From Paucimonas lemoignei (GTDB lineage Bacteria > Pseudomonadota > Gammaproteobacteria > Pseudomonadales > Pseudomonadaceae): a stretch of 64,000 nt of DNA. Below the pieces are notes generated by a model. It saw only the letters and a program-made list of their open reading frames with translations, did no database searches and had not been told where the DNA came from. A program made the translations under genes and the position numbers. This document shows positions 44,301 to 51,204 of the stretch, piece by piece (positions within the stretch are counted from its first letter, which is position 1; each line of letters begins with the position of its first letter). Where the stretch lies: NCBI GenBank assembly GCA_900475325.1, contig LS483371.1, positions 5,617,501 through 5,681,500 of the forward strand, in the 5' to 3' direction.

Positions 44301-44856
44301 ATCCGTCATGGATGTTAACCACTAATAAAATCTGATCACGATCTCGCACCTCACTTAATAACCTGCGACCCGCAATCAGCCGATAACTCAGACGAAGCTC
44401 ATGACCTTCAGGAGAATAAATCCTCGACACCAACCATTGAGTTGAGCCCGTACCCGGATCACTCAGCACTTCAACAACTCCACTCTTATGTTCAATGATT
44501 AACTCATCCCCAGAGCGGCTAACTTTCAAGTCGCGGACTTTCTTGTCGCGGATAACAAAGTCGTTTCCCACCAAGGCTGCCATGTGGGTGGCTCCCGTGG
44601 ATAAACTTAGCCTGCCTGACTGTGAGTCATAGCTGGAAAATAACATCATCCAGCCAACACCGAAACCGGCACTGGCACCCTGCAGGGAATTAAAGCCCAG
44701 GCTGAGCGGCAAGGAAGGTCCGTTCAATGAATTTCCCAGCAAGCTGGAAAGCGAAAGATTAAAACTATAGGTACCTGTTCGAGGATCAACCCCAGAACTT
44801 ACGAAGCTTAGGTAATTGTAGGCATTGGAATGTATGCCTGAAGCCGATGAAGTCAT
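41308..44856 (-). CDS. RHS/YD-repeat shell protein, main part
   Basis: This 1182-residue protein begins SGIHSNAYNYLSFVSSGVDPRTGTYSFNLSLSSLLGNSLNGPSLPLSLGF, a lead typical of pseudomonad RHS proteins, and has numerous YD-type repeats (YDDFGNILKKISPTG, YDGLGRCVQKTDPHGRHTRFAYD, YDALGRVSRIETVDA and others). It lacks the RHS core and toxin tail, which are encoded by the overlapping next gene. No signal peptide is seen. RHS shells normally encapsulate a C-terminal toxin. I used the ATG with GGAG 7 bp upstream. It is directly downstream of two unnamed paralogues. Confidence 0.88.
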   Translation of the reverse strand: MTSSASGIHSNAYNYLSFVSSGVDPRTGTYSFNLSLSSLLGNSLNGPSLPLSLGFNSLQGASAGFGVGWMMLFSSYDSQSGRLSLSTGATHMAALVGNDFVIRDKKVRDLKVSRSGDELIIEHKSGVVEVLSDPGTGSTQWLVSRIYSPEGHELRLSYRLIAGRRLLSEVRDRDQILLVVNIHDGSSQVSGITLWPSNPANALTFQFQQEGGELTRISLLLNNNESVSWRFRYQTFNGLRVIARLELPTDGFEIITYQASALRLPNGAPVSALPAVASHTVYPRSNQPPITREYRYSAKNYLGYGSNAKWRNDGDNLYQATGNYEYETYEDLVVGSGTGRQIMRRTKRVYNRFHLQVEETVNQRGKTVRNRTRYHEKPGLKFEDQPGNFQMPATVEMAWFDAADPEKVRVETTVTEYDDFGNILKKISPTGIVEVFEYYPAGESDGCPADAFGAVRWLKQKTLIPAPDRAPAPTLITQYRYTQLLSASPERGRFVALAKETVLQKGQAEPLMVIARDYEENPKSQFFGRVKSRTETVGGVETVFAHSYELLDGAVCTHTEMIAGDGTASSQDLWQNALTGAEVKKVEQLGVTLETVHDRLGRKTLEMLAPKTSSQALRTHSYQLADKLGDTVLTRTVAANGAATLTKLDGMSRKVNVEVQDMDAVGQPMRAVYAAKYDALGQLVEDTSTDWLDGKPYPQVTQYTYDDWGNRQETIGPDGVKNEDHLDPIALTKTQGVKGAGKTVITLNAFGKHDSVERFDRHGNSMGSTEYLYDGLGRCVQKTDPHGRHTRFAYDFADRLVLTQLPDGTNIRKDYVPHSTEDLATKIWVNDYLTGQRTYDGLMRVTSLSVGGRSETFTYEGAQPNPATHTTASGKVIAYQYEPSLNNQMVERSVVGNSNLSASFRYDSSHAKLLQASSPGSQQQRRYCASGQLEGDQLGEGQGVLETTQRNSLKGLPMQYTNASGVVQFTRYDALCRIAQVQQGAVKAHYSYDALGRVSRIETVDAQSARTLTTQLEYDDFGREVKRVLQVDMNPAEELSQCYDGTDKLIQRTLRRGAILLRDETFGYDSRGRMTDYTCSGVHPPVDAAGKVILSQTYRFDELDNIRELKTVFPGGENTTTYDYEYADKTQLSRVRHSHADYAANQAFFTYDNDGNQLNDQHGRRMIYDDLGRLASVAQEPA

Positions 44857-44979
44857 TATGAACTCCAAAACTGATCAGTAAGTTGACGCCTGCAACGCAA
44901 GCGCCTGTTAGTTAATAACCGATAAAAGGAAGGCGCCGCATGCCCTCCACGCGACGGTCAAGTCGACGACCTTCGGATT

Positions 44980-45939
44980 TCAAACTAATTTTATCTGTCG
45001 AAGCCGATCATCATTGCTATTGAATGTAATCGTAACCCTGTGAGTATTTCCATACCGATCGATCGCCGTAATCCCCGCTGAAGCGTTCGGACCTGGCACG
45101 GGTGACTGGGACAGATTGAAAGTAGAATCAGCCACTAAAATAACCACCTGCCCTGGACGAATAAAATCTTGCAATACTGTACTTGGCAGTCCGGAATTAG
45201 TTTGCGAATAGCTGATAGGCCCCTTGCCTGGCGTCGGTGTATAACCCGTGAATACAGCATGCACGGTGCCGGGCTTTGCCGTTTTGCTGTGCTTTGAAAT
45301 ACTCGCAGGCGTCATGGAGAATTGAACGAACTCCATGAGTACGCCACGGTTGCGTATGACGAACGGAATATAGTCATAAGAGACCCCCCGCTCACTGATA
45401 TTGGTGGGTCTCAGCGTATAGTCGCTGATGCGTCGCACGGGCACTGCTTCAGGGACCAGCGTCACAGAACCACTCGGCATCTCGGTAGAAAAAAACTCGG
45501 TTCCATCACGCATCGTAACTTTTGCAGCAACACGCAATGGGCCACTGGCTTTGGACCTGACCCAAAAGTCTCGATATAAGGAATTCAGGCTTGCCAAGGC
45601 TGAATTATCTGCCTCCGGCAAAGGATCTGCACTCGGGAAAAACCTGTACCTGCTGTCCCGTTTATTGCTCCAATCCCATTGCACTGCAGCAGGGGGGAGG
45701 CCCATCAGTGGATCAGCATTGGGAAGCTCTCTTGCGTCAGAATGCTGAATCAACACCAGGCTTCTGATGTCATCGTCGCTAATGTTAATCAAATCACCGT
45801 TCTCATCCGCAACAGCAAGGCCGACCCTCAGTTGAACCTGCTGAAGCCCGTTGGCATATACGCGATCTGCCGTAGATGCAAACTCCACTGTAAAATTCAG
45901 CGGCTGAGTCCACTGACGGGTATTGCTTAGATTATCCAT
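44980..45939 (-). CDS. RHS-associated protein of unknown function, paralogue 2
   Basis: This 319-residue protein has no signal peptide or membrane helix. It shares order and motifs with the gene just upstream: YANGLQQVQLRV near residue 29, YRFFPSADPLP, LYRDFWVRS, LRVAAKVTMRDGTEFFST, GSVTLVPEAVPV, YDYIPF, EFVQFSMTP, SYSQTNSG and a closing AIDRYGNTHRVTITF. The regular alternation of short hydrophobic strands suggests a beta-rich, perhaps Ig-like protein. It lies 123 bp before the RHS gene on the same strand. A role in loading, chaperoning or delivering the RHS product is possible but unproven. Confidence 0.8.
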   Translation of the reverse strand: MDNLSNTRQWTQPLNFTVEFASTADRVYANGLQQVQLRVGLAVADENGDLINISDDDIRSLVLIQHSDARELPNADPLMGLPPAAVQWDWSNKRDSRYRFFPSADPLPEADNSALASLNSLYRDFWVRSKASGPLRVAAKVTMRDGTEFFSTEMPSGSVTLVPEAVPVRRISDYTLRPTNISERGVSYDYIPFVIRNRGVLMEFVQFSMTPASISKHSKTAKPGTVHAVFTGYTPTPGKGPISYSQTNSGLPSTVLQDFIRPGQVVILVADSTFNLSQSPVPGPNASAGITAIDRYGNTHRVTITFNSNDDRLRQIKLV

Positions 45940-46052
45940 TGTATTATCCTTAAAAGCCTATTCAGGCAATCCATATGCCACACCCTCGGAGCCTACCCTG
46001 CAGACGAGCGCGCGGCGTCTTATTCAAAACTTACGAGATATAAATCGGGTGA

Positions 46053-47027
46053 TCAATACAGCATCATGACTCGACTATCTGTCTCAGTCTCGCTGAAAAG
46101 AATATTGACGGTATGTGGGTTACCATACATATCAATAGCGCGAAGCGCGGTCGAACGCCTTAACGAGGGAAGGCCGGCCGGCGGGGTATTGAAAGCGCGA
46201 ACCACCACAATTACTGGTCGGCCCGGCAGCGCATAGCTTGGGTCTATATGCCTTGGCCCGACGGAATTGAAATTACTGTAGTGTATTTGTGTACCTCCAG
46301 GAAAAGTGAACCCCGTCAGCACCAATGTACCCGCGCCGCTGCGCGTGACGATATGCTTGACAGCACTTGAATCCGTGAACGAAACAGATCGAAACTCAAC
46401 GGCACCATGGACCGAATCAAGGGAGAGGGGAATATAGTCGTAGGCCACATTATTCGACGAAATTGTAATGGGATTAAAATTATAATCCTCGGGACCGTAG
46501 CGCGGAACCTCAACAGGGATCAGCGTAACGGAACCTTCTTTGCTGGCTGACGAAATGAAAACGCTGCCATCGTCCCTCGTGATTTTTGCTGCAATACGAA
46601 GTGTTGTATCAGCAACGGTTCTGACGTAGAAATCCTTGTACAGAACGGTCCCGCTAGAGAACGCTGCTTTTGAGTCACCGTTATCCATTGCCCGGGTGCC
46701 TGCACCACTGTGTGCAGGGTAAAACCTGTAGGCCAGGTTCTGATGGTGCGAATAGTCCCACATCAGATTAGGGGTCACTGGGTTAGCAGATGGGTGCGTT
46801 GAATTATCAAAGGCGATCTCCTTACCGCCGTGATATTCAATCAGGCGAAGGCTGCTTAGCTCGCTTTCACTTAGAGCAGCAGGATTAAGCAAACTGTCCT
46901 CGGCTTCTAGTTTTACCGTCAACTTCACTTGTTGACGCCCATTTGCGTAGAGCCTGCTAGATCCAGACGTCACGGCAATCGACATTTTCAGGTTGCTCCA
47001 CGGCAACATTTTATTCACATCACTCAT
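46053..47027 (-). CDS. RHS-associated protein of unknown function, paralogue 1
   Basis: This 324-residue protein is the first gene of the RHS locus. It has YANGRQQVKLTV near residue 27, YRFYPAHSGAG, LYKDFYVRT, LRIAAKITRDDGSVFISS, GSVTLIPVEVP, YDYIPLSL, EFRSVSFTD, IHYSNFNSVGP and AIDMYGNPHTVNILF, matching the next gene block by block. The start has AAGGA 8 bp upstream. No known domain was recognised. Its DNA is noticeably more AT-rich than the window average, as is the other paralogue. Confidence 0.8.
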   Translation of the reverse strand: MSDVNKMLPWSNLKMSIAVTSGSSRLYANGRQQVKLTVKLEAEDSLLNPAALSESELSSLRLIEYHGGKEIAFDNSTHPSANPVTPNLMWDYSHHQNLAYRFYPAHSGAGTRAMDNGDSKAAFSSGTVLYKDFYVRTVADTTLRIAAKITRDDGSVFISSASKEGSVTLIPVEVPRYGPEDYNFNPITISSNNVAYDYIPLSLDSVHGAVEFRSVSFTDSSAVKHIVTRSGAGTLVLTGFTFPGGTQIHYSNFNSVGPRHIDPSYALPGRPVIVVVRAFNTPPAGLPSLRRSTALRAIDMYGNPHTVNILFSETETDSRVMMLY

Positions 47028-47198
47028 CACATATTCCTTTATGTTCAGACTTGAAAATTTTCTATTAGACCACTGCTGCCCTCGCAATATAAGTGCGGGT
47101 GGCGATGTATTGATTCAGAAAATTGGATCTGATCTGCAGTAAAATTTTGTTCTTTAAAGACCAATAGACCACATCACCAAACCAGCTTTATCCAAGTT

Positions 47199-47226
47199 TT
47201 AATATCTGTCTACCGCGTGCAATCAA
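47199..47226 (-). promoter_or_regulatory. Possible sigma-70 promoter of the RHS locus
   Basis: On the minus strand, TTGATT and TATTAA are 16 bp apart, about 170 bp upstream of the first gene. AT-rich DNA makes chance matches likely. Confidence 0.35.
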
Positions 47227-47370
47227 TAGTAATAAACGACCACCAGAAAGGCACGTTTACTTTAAATTCAATAGGCGTCTTCCAACAGAAGATGGTAAAG
47301 GTCCAGATCAATTATGTAGGATAATTCTTCGCACCATGAAGGACTACGAAAGCCATTTTCCGCCCACAAA

Positions 47371-47403
47371 TAAAAATGCCGCATCCTTACTGAAGGATGC
47401 GGC
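47371..47403 (-). terminator. Intrinsic terminator of the AAA+ regulator gene
   Basis: Perfect 11-bp stem GCCGCATCCTT / AAGGATGCGGC, loop of 4, followed on the minus strand by ATTTTTATTT, 24 bp after the gene end. Confidence 0.9.
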
Positions 47404-47426
47404 GCTGAAAAATCGGGGGTTGCGGG

Positions 47427-48377
47427 TCAGTGGATGGCTTTTTCCAGCTTCGCGGTCATGGTTTCGAGGGCCCGCTGCAGTGCAAAGAGTTCGTCAACCT
47501 TTGCACGAACAAGAACTTTTCCTACAAGACGCTCAATTTCCAACAGCGGATCAACACTGACGGGCAGGTTCAGGTGCTCTGGCAGGATTTCTTCGCCGCT
47601 GCTGACCAGCAACGCAAAGTGGATGACGTTTTCCAGTTCTCGGGTATTGCCTGGCCATGTGTGGGCTTCGAGCGCGGCTTGTGCGGCGTCACTGATCAGC
47701 GGCACGGCGAGGTTGAGGCGCTGGCTGTAGATGCCGAGGAAGTATTCGGCCAGCGGCAGGATGTTGCCCGGTTGCTCACGCAGGGCAGGCAGCTCAAGGT
47801 GGCCTTCGCTGAGGTAATGGAACAGCCGCTCGTGAAATTTGCCGGCGGCCACGGCCTGGGCCAGGTCGATGCTGGTGGCGGCGACCAGGCGCACATCTAC
47901 CGGGCTGGGCTGTTGCGCGCCAACGCGGGTGACTTCGTGATTTTCCAGAGCGGCCAGCAGTTTGATCTGGATCGGCAGCGGCAAATCGCCGATTTCGTCC
48001 AGGTACAAGGTGCCGCCGTTGGCTGAGCCAAACCAGCCTGCGCGGCTGCTGACCGAGCCGCTGTGAGCGCCAGCTGCATAGCCGAACAATTCGGCATCGG
48101 CGTAGGTGGGGCTGATGGCGCCGCAATTGACCGAAACGAACAAGCCGGGGCGGTCACTGCCGCGATGAATGTGCCGGGCGAGTAATTCCTTGCCGGTGCC
48201 GGATTCACCGCGGATCAACACCGGCAGCTCACGGGGCGCCAGCTGTTCCATTTCTTCGCGCAGGCGGCGGGCGCGGGGATCGATGAACACCAGCGCTTTG
48301 GCGCGAATACTCAGCGGGCTTTTTTCGGCATCGGGGAAAGTCAGCAGCGGCTGACCAAAGGGTTCTTTAAGGCTCAT
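47427..48377 (-). CDS. Divergent sigma-54-activator-type AAA+ protein lacking HTH
   Basis: This 316-residue protein is an AAA+ domain of the bacterial enhancer-binding group: Walker A GESGTGKE at 57-64, Walker B GGTLYLDE at 121-128 and sensor-like VRLVAATS. Three hallmarks are altered. The sigma-54-contacting GAFTGA is GAHSGS (103-108). The arginine-finger segment usually reading YYRL is FHYL (186-189). The C terminus (VDELFALQRALETMTAKLEKAIH) has no recognisable Fis-type helix-turn-helix. There is also no N-terminal sensor domain. It may have lost classical activation and act on or with another activator. It precedes nothing on its strand before its own terminator. Confidence 0.85.
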   Translation of the reverse strand: MSLKEPFGQPLLTFPDAEKSPLSIRAKALVFIDPRARRLREEMEQLAPRELPVLIRGESGTGKELLARHIHRGSDRPGLFVSVNCGAISPTYADAELFGYAAGAHSGSVSSRAGWFGSANGGTLYLDEIGDLPLPIQIKLLAALENHEVTRVGAQQPSPVDVRLVAATSIDLAQAVAAGKFHERLFHYLSEGHLELPALREQPGNILPLAEYFLGIYSQRLNLAVPLISDAAQAALEAHTWPGNTRELENVIHFALLVSSGEEILPEHLNLPVSVDPLLEIERLVGKVLVRAKVDELFALQRALETMTAKLEKAIH

Positions 48378-48469
48378 GGCAAGCTCCCGCCTGAGCCTTG
48401 CAACGGCTCAACCGTTAAGTGAAAACAGAATCTTGAAGACAAGCGCGGAGCATTCCGCGCCGGTTGAAT

Positions 48470-49051
48470 TCATGCGCGGCGTCGTGCGTCGTGTTCCATT
48501 CGACTTTGCAGGCGATACAGGTAGGCGAAGCCTTGCTCCCAGCGACGGTGTCCGGACTTGACGTTGATGTGCCCGGCCTCGCTGAGAATGCCGGTTTCGG
48601 CGCCCCAGTCACCCGCCATTTGCAGGGCACGCTGAGTGCTGACGGCAGCATCGTTGTCGGAGGTGACAATTTGCGTCGGGAACGGCAACAAGTCTTTCGG
48701 GATCGGCGCAAAGTTGCGCAGGGCCGGTGAGCAGTTGGGGCGTTCGACGTCAGCAGGTGCGACGAGTAAAGCACCGTGAACCTGACGCAACGACTCCAGC
48801 GGCGCCAGGCGTGCCCAATGGGCAACGGTGATGCAGCCCAGGCTGTGCGCGATCAGGATGACGGGCGAGCGCTCGGCGGAAATGGTGCGCTGCAGCTCGC
48901 CCACCCAGTCTTCGAGGCGCGGCTTGAACCAGTCGGCCTGCTCCACGCGCGAGCTGTTGGGCAGGCTGTTCTGCCAGTGTGTTTGCCAATGCTCATCGCC
49001 CGACCCTTGCCAGCCTGGCACGATCAGATAGCGGATCGACTCGTTATGCAT
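48470..49051 (-). CDS. RBBP9/YdeN-type serine hydrolase
   Basis: This 193-residue small alpha/beta hydrolase has the family's N-terminal IVPGWQGSGDEHWQTHW, the nucleophile in LIAHSLGC, and Asp and His expected in VTSDNDAAVS and GHINVKSGH. The start used has AGGAGG 8 bp upstream; two further in-frame ATGs upstream lack this. Its substrate is unknown. It lies 92 bp upstream of the AAA+ gene on the same strand, so the two may be functionally linked. Confidence 0.88.
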   Translation of the reverse strand: MHNESIRYLIVPGWQGSGDEHWQTHWQNSLPNSSRVEQADWFKPRLEDWVGELQRTISAERSPVILIAHSLGCITVAHWARLAPLESLRQVHGALLVAPADVERPNCSPALRNFAPIPKDLLPFPTQIVTSDNDAAVSTQRALQMAGDWGAETGILSEAGHINVKSGHRRWEQGFAYLYRLQSRMEHDARRRA

Positions 49052-49162
49052 GGGGTTAGCCTCCTGCATGTTGCGTTCATGAGGCTGAGTATAAGGACGC
49101 AGGCACGATTCACTAAGGAATAAGAAGCTATCAATCAATAGCTAAATTGAATATACAGAGAT

Positions 49163-49182
49163 AAAAAAAGGGGCTGTCCCCT
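49163..49182 (-). terminator. Intrinsic terminator downstream of the MFS gene
   Basis: On the minus strand, stem AGGGG-acag-CCCCT is followed by a run of seven T residues. It lies past a REPIN, before the hydrolase gene. Confidence 0.7.
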
Positions 49183-49323
49183 GCCTAAGGAACAACCCCG
49201 ATAAAAAACTGCTGTGTTTACCCGCCTGTCAGTGGGCAGGGTTCAAGGTACTTAATGTTTGTTACAGATATGTTGGCGCGTCTTCGGACCGCTCCCACAG
49301 GATCTAAATATCGACGCGACGAC

Positions 49324-49413
49324 GTGGGACCGGCTTTAGCCGGGAAGAGGCCAGTACATCCACACCATATCTATCGTCTGAAATGCCGCCTTCCCGGCTA
49401 AAGCCGGTCCCAA
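49324..49413. repeat. REPIN, family C
   Basis: Inverted GTGGGACCGGCTTTAGCCGG arms; the outer right end is slightly decayed (GGTCCCAAG). It lies 7 bp from the MFS stop codon. Confidence 0.9.
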
Positions 49414-49419
49414 GTCGGC

Positions 49420-50721
49420 TCAAACGGTCGGCATCGCCCCTTCTGGATGAGCGGCCTCAACTGGCAACGGCTGCTGCGGCAGCTCCCTCGCCACGTTCCA
49501 CACCACGATGGCGGCCACGATGTCGAAAACCGCCAGCACTACGAACAGCGGGCTGTAGCCAATCTTGGTCACGAGTACACCAAATACCATCGTGAAGGCC
49601 GCCGCGCCAAAGAAGCCGAACATGCCGCCCATCCCGGTTGCAGTGGCGACTTCGTTTTTACCGAACGAGTCAGAGGTGATGGAGTACAGCGCGCCGGACA
49701 GCGTCTGGTGGGCGAAACCACCAACGCACAGCAACGCGATGGCGGTGTATGGGCTTTCTACAAGGCCGATGCAGGCCGGGCCAATCATGCAGGATGCGCC
49801 GAACAGCAGTACCAGTTTGCGTGAGGTGAACAGCGACACTTTGCAGTGCTTGTGGAACAGCGGGCTCAAGTAGCCGCCCAGCACGCAGCCAATATCCGCC
49901 GCGAGAAACGGCAGCCAGGCGAACATGGCGATTTCCTTGATGTTCATGTGCCGCTCGGTCATCAGGTACAGCGGGATCCAGGCGTTGAAGGTCTGCCAGG
50001 CGGGCTCGGAGAGAATTCGCGCCGAGGCAATCGCATAGAAATTGCGGCTGGTGATGATTTTTTTCCAGCTGCCCTTTTGCGTCGGTACATCTTTGAAATG
50101 CGCTTCCTGACCACTGAGGATGTAATCGCGTTCGGCGTCGCTCAAGCGCTTCTGGTCGCGAGGGTGTTTATAAAGCACCAGCCACATGCCGCTCCAGACA
50201 ATGCCCAGACCGCCCACAATCAGAAAGGCCAGCTCCCAACCGCTTTGCAGAATCGCCCATACCACCAATGGCGGTGCCAGCAATGCGCCCATCGACGAAC
50301 CGATGTTGAACCAGCCGATGGCCACTGAACGCTCTTTGGCTGGGAACCATTCGGTGGTGGCCTTGACGCCCGCGGGCAAACCCGCCGCTTCGGTCAGGCC
50401 GAGCATGCCACGGAAAATCGCCAGGCTCTGCCAGCCCGTGGCGAACGCTGCGGCCGCACAGGCTGCCGACCAGGCAATGGCGAAAATCGCAAAGCCCATC
50501 TTGGTGCCGATCGCGTCGATGATGTACCCGGCCACCGGCTGCATGATGGCGTAGCAAATCTGCCAGGCGACGACGATGTGCGAGTACTGCTCGGTGCTGA
50601 TGCTCAGCTCAGTCATGAGCGTCGGCGCGGCCACCGACAACGTGTTGCGCGCGAGGTAGTTGACGATCAGACCGGCCGTGACCAGGCCAACCATCCACCA
50701 GCGAATGCCTTTTATCTTCAT
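49420..50721 (-). CDS. MFS transporter, ACS family (sugar-acid/hexuronate type)
   Basis: This 433-residue, 12-helix transporter begins IRWWMVGLVTAGLIVNYLARNTLSVAAPTL, the ExuT/GudP-like opening, with RGMLGLTEAAGLPAGVKATTEWFPAKERSVAIGWFNIGSSMGALLAPPLV as the family signature. It probably imports a hexuronate, galactonate or glucarate-like acid with protons. No catabolic genes for such an acid are next to it. The start has AAGGTGAAGAG before it. Strong promoter hexamers and two matching operator copies lie upstream, so it is tightly regulated by a factor encoded elsewhere. Confidence 0.9.
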   Translation of the reverse strand: MKIKGIRWWMVGLVTAGLIVNYLARNTLSVAAPTLMTELSISTEQYSHIVVAWQICYAIMQPVAGYIIDAIGTKMGFAIFAIAWSAACAAAAFATGWQSLAIFRGMLGLTEAAGLPAGVKATTEWFPAKERSVAIGWFNIGSSMGALLAPPLVVWAILQSGWELAFLIVGGLGIVWSGMWLVLYKHPRDQKRLSDAERDYILSGQEAHFKDVPTQKGSWKKIITSRNFYAIASARILSEPAWQTFNAWIPLYLMTERHMNIKEIAMFAWLPFLAADIGCVLGGYLSPLFHKHCKVSLFTSRKLVLLFGASCMIGPACIGLVESPYTAIALLCVGGFAHQTLSGALYSITSDSFGKNEVATATGMGGMFGFFGAAAFTMVFGVLVTKIGYSPLFVVLAVFDIVAAIVVWNVARELPQQPLPVEAAHPEGAMPTV

Positions 50722-50928
50722 CTCTTCACCTTTTTGTTATTGGTTTTTATCGAAGGGGCGGCGAGTTGCTCTCGCTTAGAGGCGGTTATCGATAAGCAGC
50801 CCACGGGAGAGCTGCGTGCGGTTGCCAGCACGGATAAGCCTGAGGTGCGTCGGTTGTGAGGAATGAGTGGTCATTGAGGTTGTTACTCTTTGTATTATTT
50901 TTATGTTTGCAAAAACCAGGATTTCGCC

Positions 50929-50944
50929 TAGTCGTCGTATGACT
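50929..50944. promoter_or_regulatory. Operator, promoter-proximal copy, upstream of MFS gene
   Basis: TAGTCGTCGTATGACT directly follows the -10 element on the minus strand, around the expected transcription start. An exact inverted copy lies 107 bp further upstream. The GTCGTATGAC core resembles GntR-family sites. Confidence 0.75.
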
Positions 50945-50950
50945 GAGCGA

Positions 50951-50979
50951 TTTATAGACACACCTTGTTACACTGTCAA
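50951..50979 (-). promoter_or_regulatory. Sigma-70 promoter of the MFS gene
   Basis: On the minus strand, a perfect TTGACA (50974-50979) and TATAAA (50951-50956) are 17 bp apart, the best promoter seen in the window. The proximal operator overlaps the start point, implying repression. Confidence 0.8.
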
Positions 50980-51051
50980 TGGGTCGATAGTGCTTTTAGG
51001 CCAGTAGATGGTAGTAGGACGGAGATTTTGGGCAGAAGGGATGTTGCGAAA

Positions 51052-51067
51052 AGTCATACGACGACTA
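51052..51067. promoter_or_regulatory. Operator, distal copy, upstream of MFS gene
   Basis: AGTCATACGACGACTA is the exact reverse complement of the 16-bp proximal site, positioned upstream of the -35 element. Two identical inverted sites about ten helical turns apart suit DNA looping. Confidence 0.7.
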
Positions 51068-51092
51068 ATGACTGCCGGATTTCGAAATAGCT

Positions 51093-51182
51093 CGTAGGAG
51101 CGGCTTCAGCCGCGAGCGATGGTGCTGACCATAAAAATCTAGCGCATAGGCCGATATTTTCGCGGCTAAAGCCGCTCCTACG
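51093..51182. repeat. REPIN, family E (GTAGGAGCGGCTTCAGCCGCG type)
   Basis: Inverted CGTAGGAGCGGCTTCAGCC arms near the 3' end of the response-regulator gene. The family appears again, split, around 62.55-62.80 kb. Confidence 0.85.
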
Positions 51183-51204
51183 AGGTGATGAAGGCGCGTG
51201 CGGC

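Larger units (their letters stand above)
47028..47426. other. AT-rich upstream region of the RHS locus
   Basis: About 400 bp of low-GC DNA contain the leader of the first RHS-locus gene, a possible promoter at 47199-47226 and the terminator of the neighbouring AAA+ gene. No further gene is evident. Confidence 0.6.
49052..49419. other. Gap between MFS transporter and hydrolase genes
   Basis: It holds the hydrolase leader, the GGGG/CCCC terminator and the family C REPIN. Nothing else is recognisable. Confidence 0.6.
50722..51204. other. Control region of the MFS gene and REP element
   Basis: This 483-bp region contains the MFS leader (about 200 bp long), promoter and operators, then a family E REPIN by the response-regulator stop. 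No gene was found in it. Confidence 0.7.

Noticed and set aside
47427..48377. Assignment as SfnR, activator of sulfone utilisation
   Set aside because: GAFTGA and the C-terminal HTH are not present, so a canonical SfnR call is not supported despite the sulfur theme of the window.
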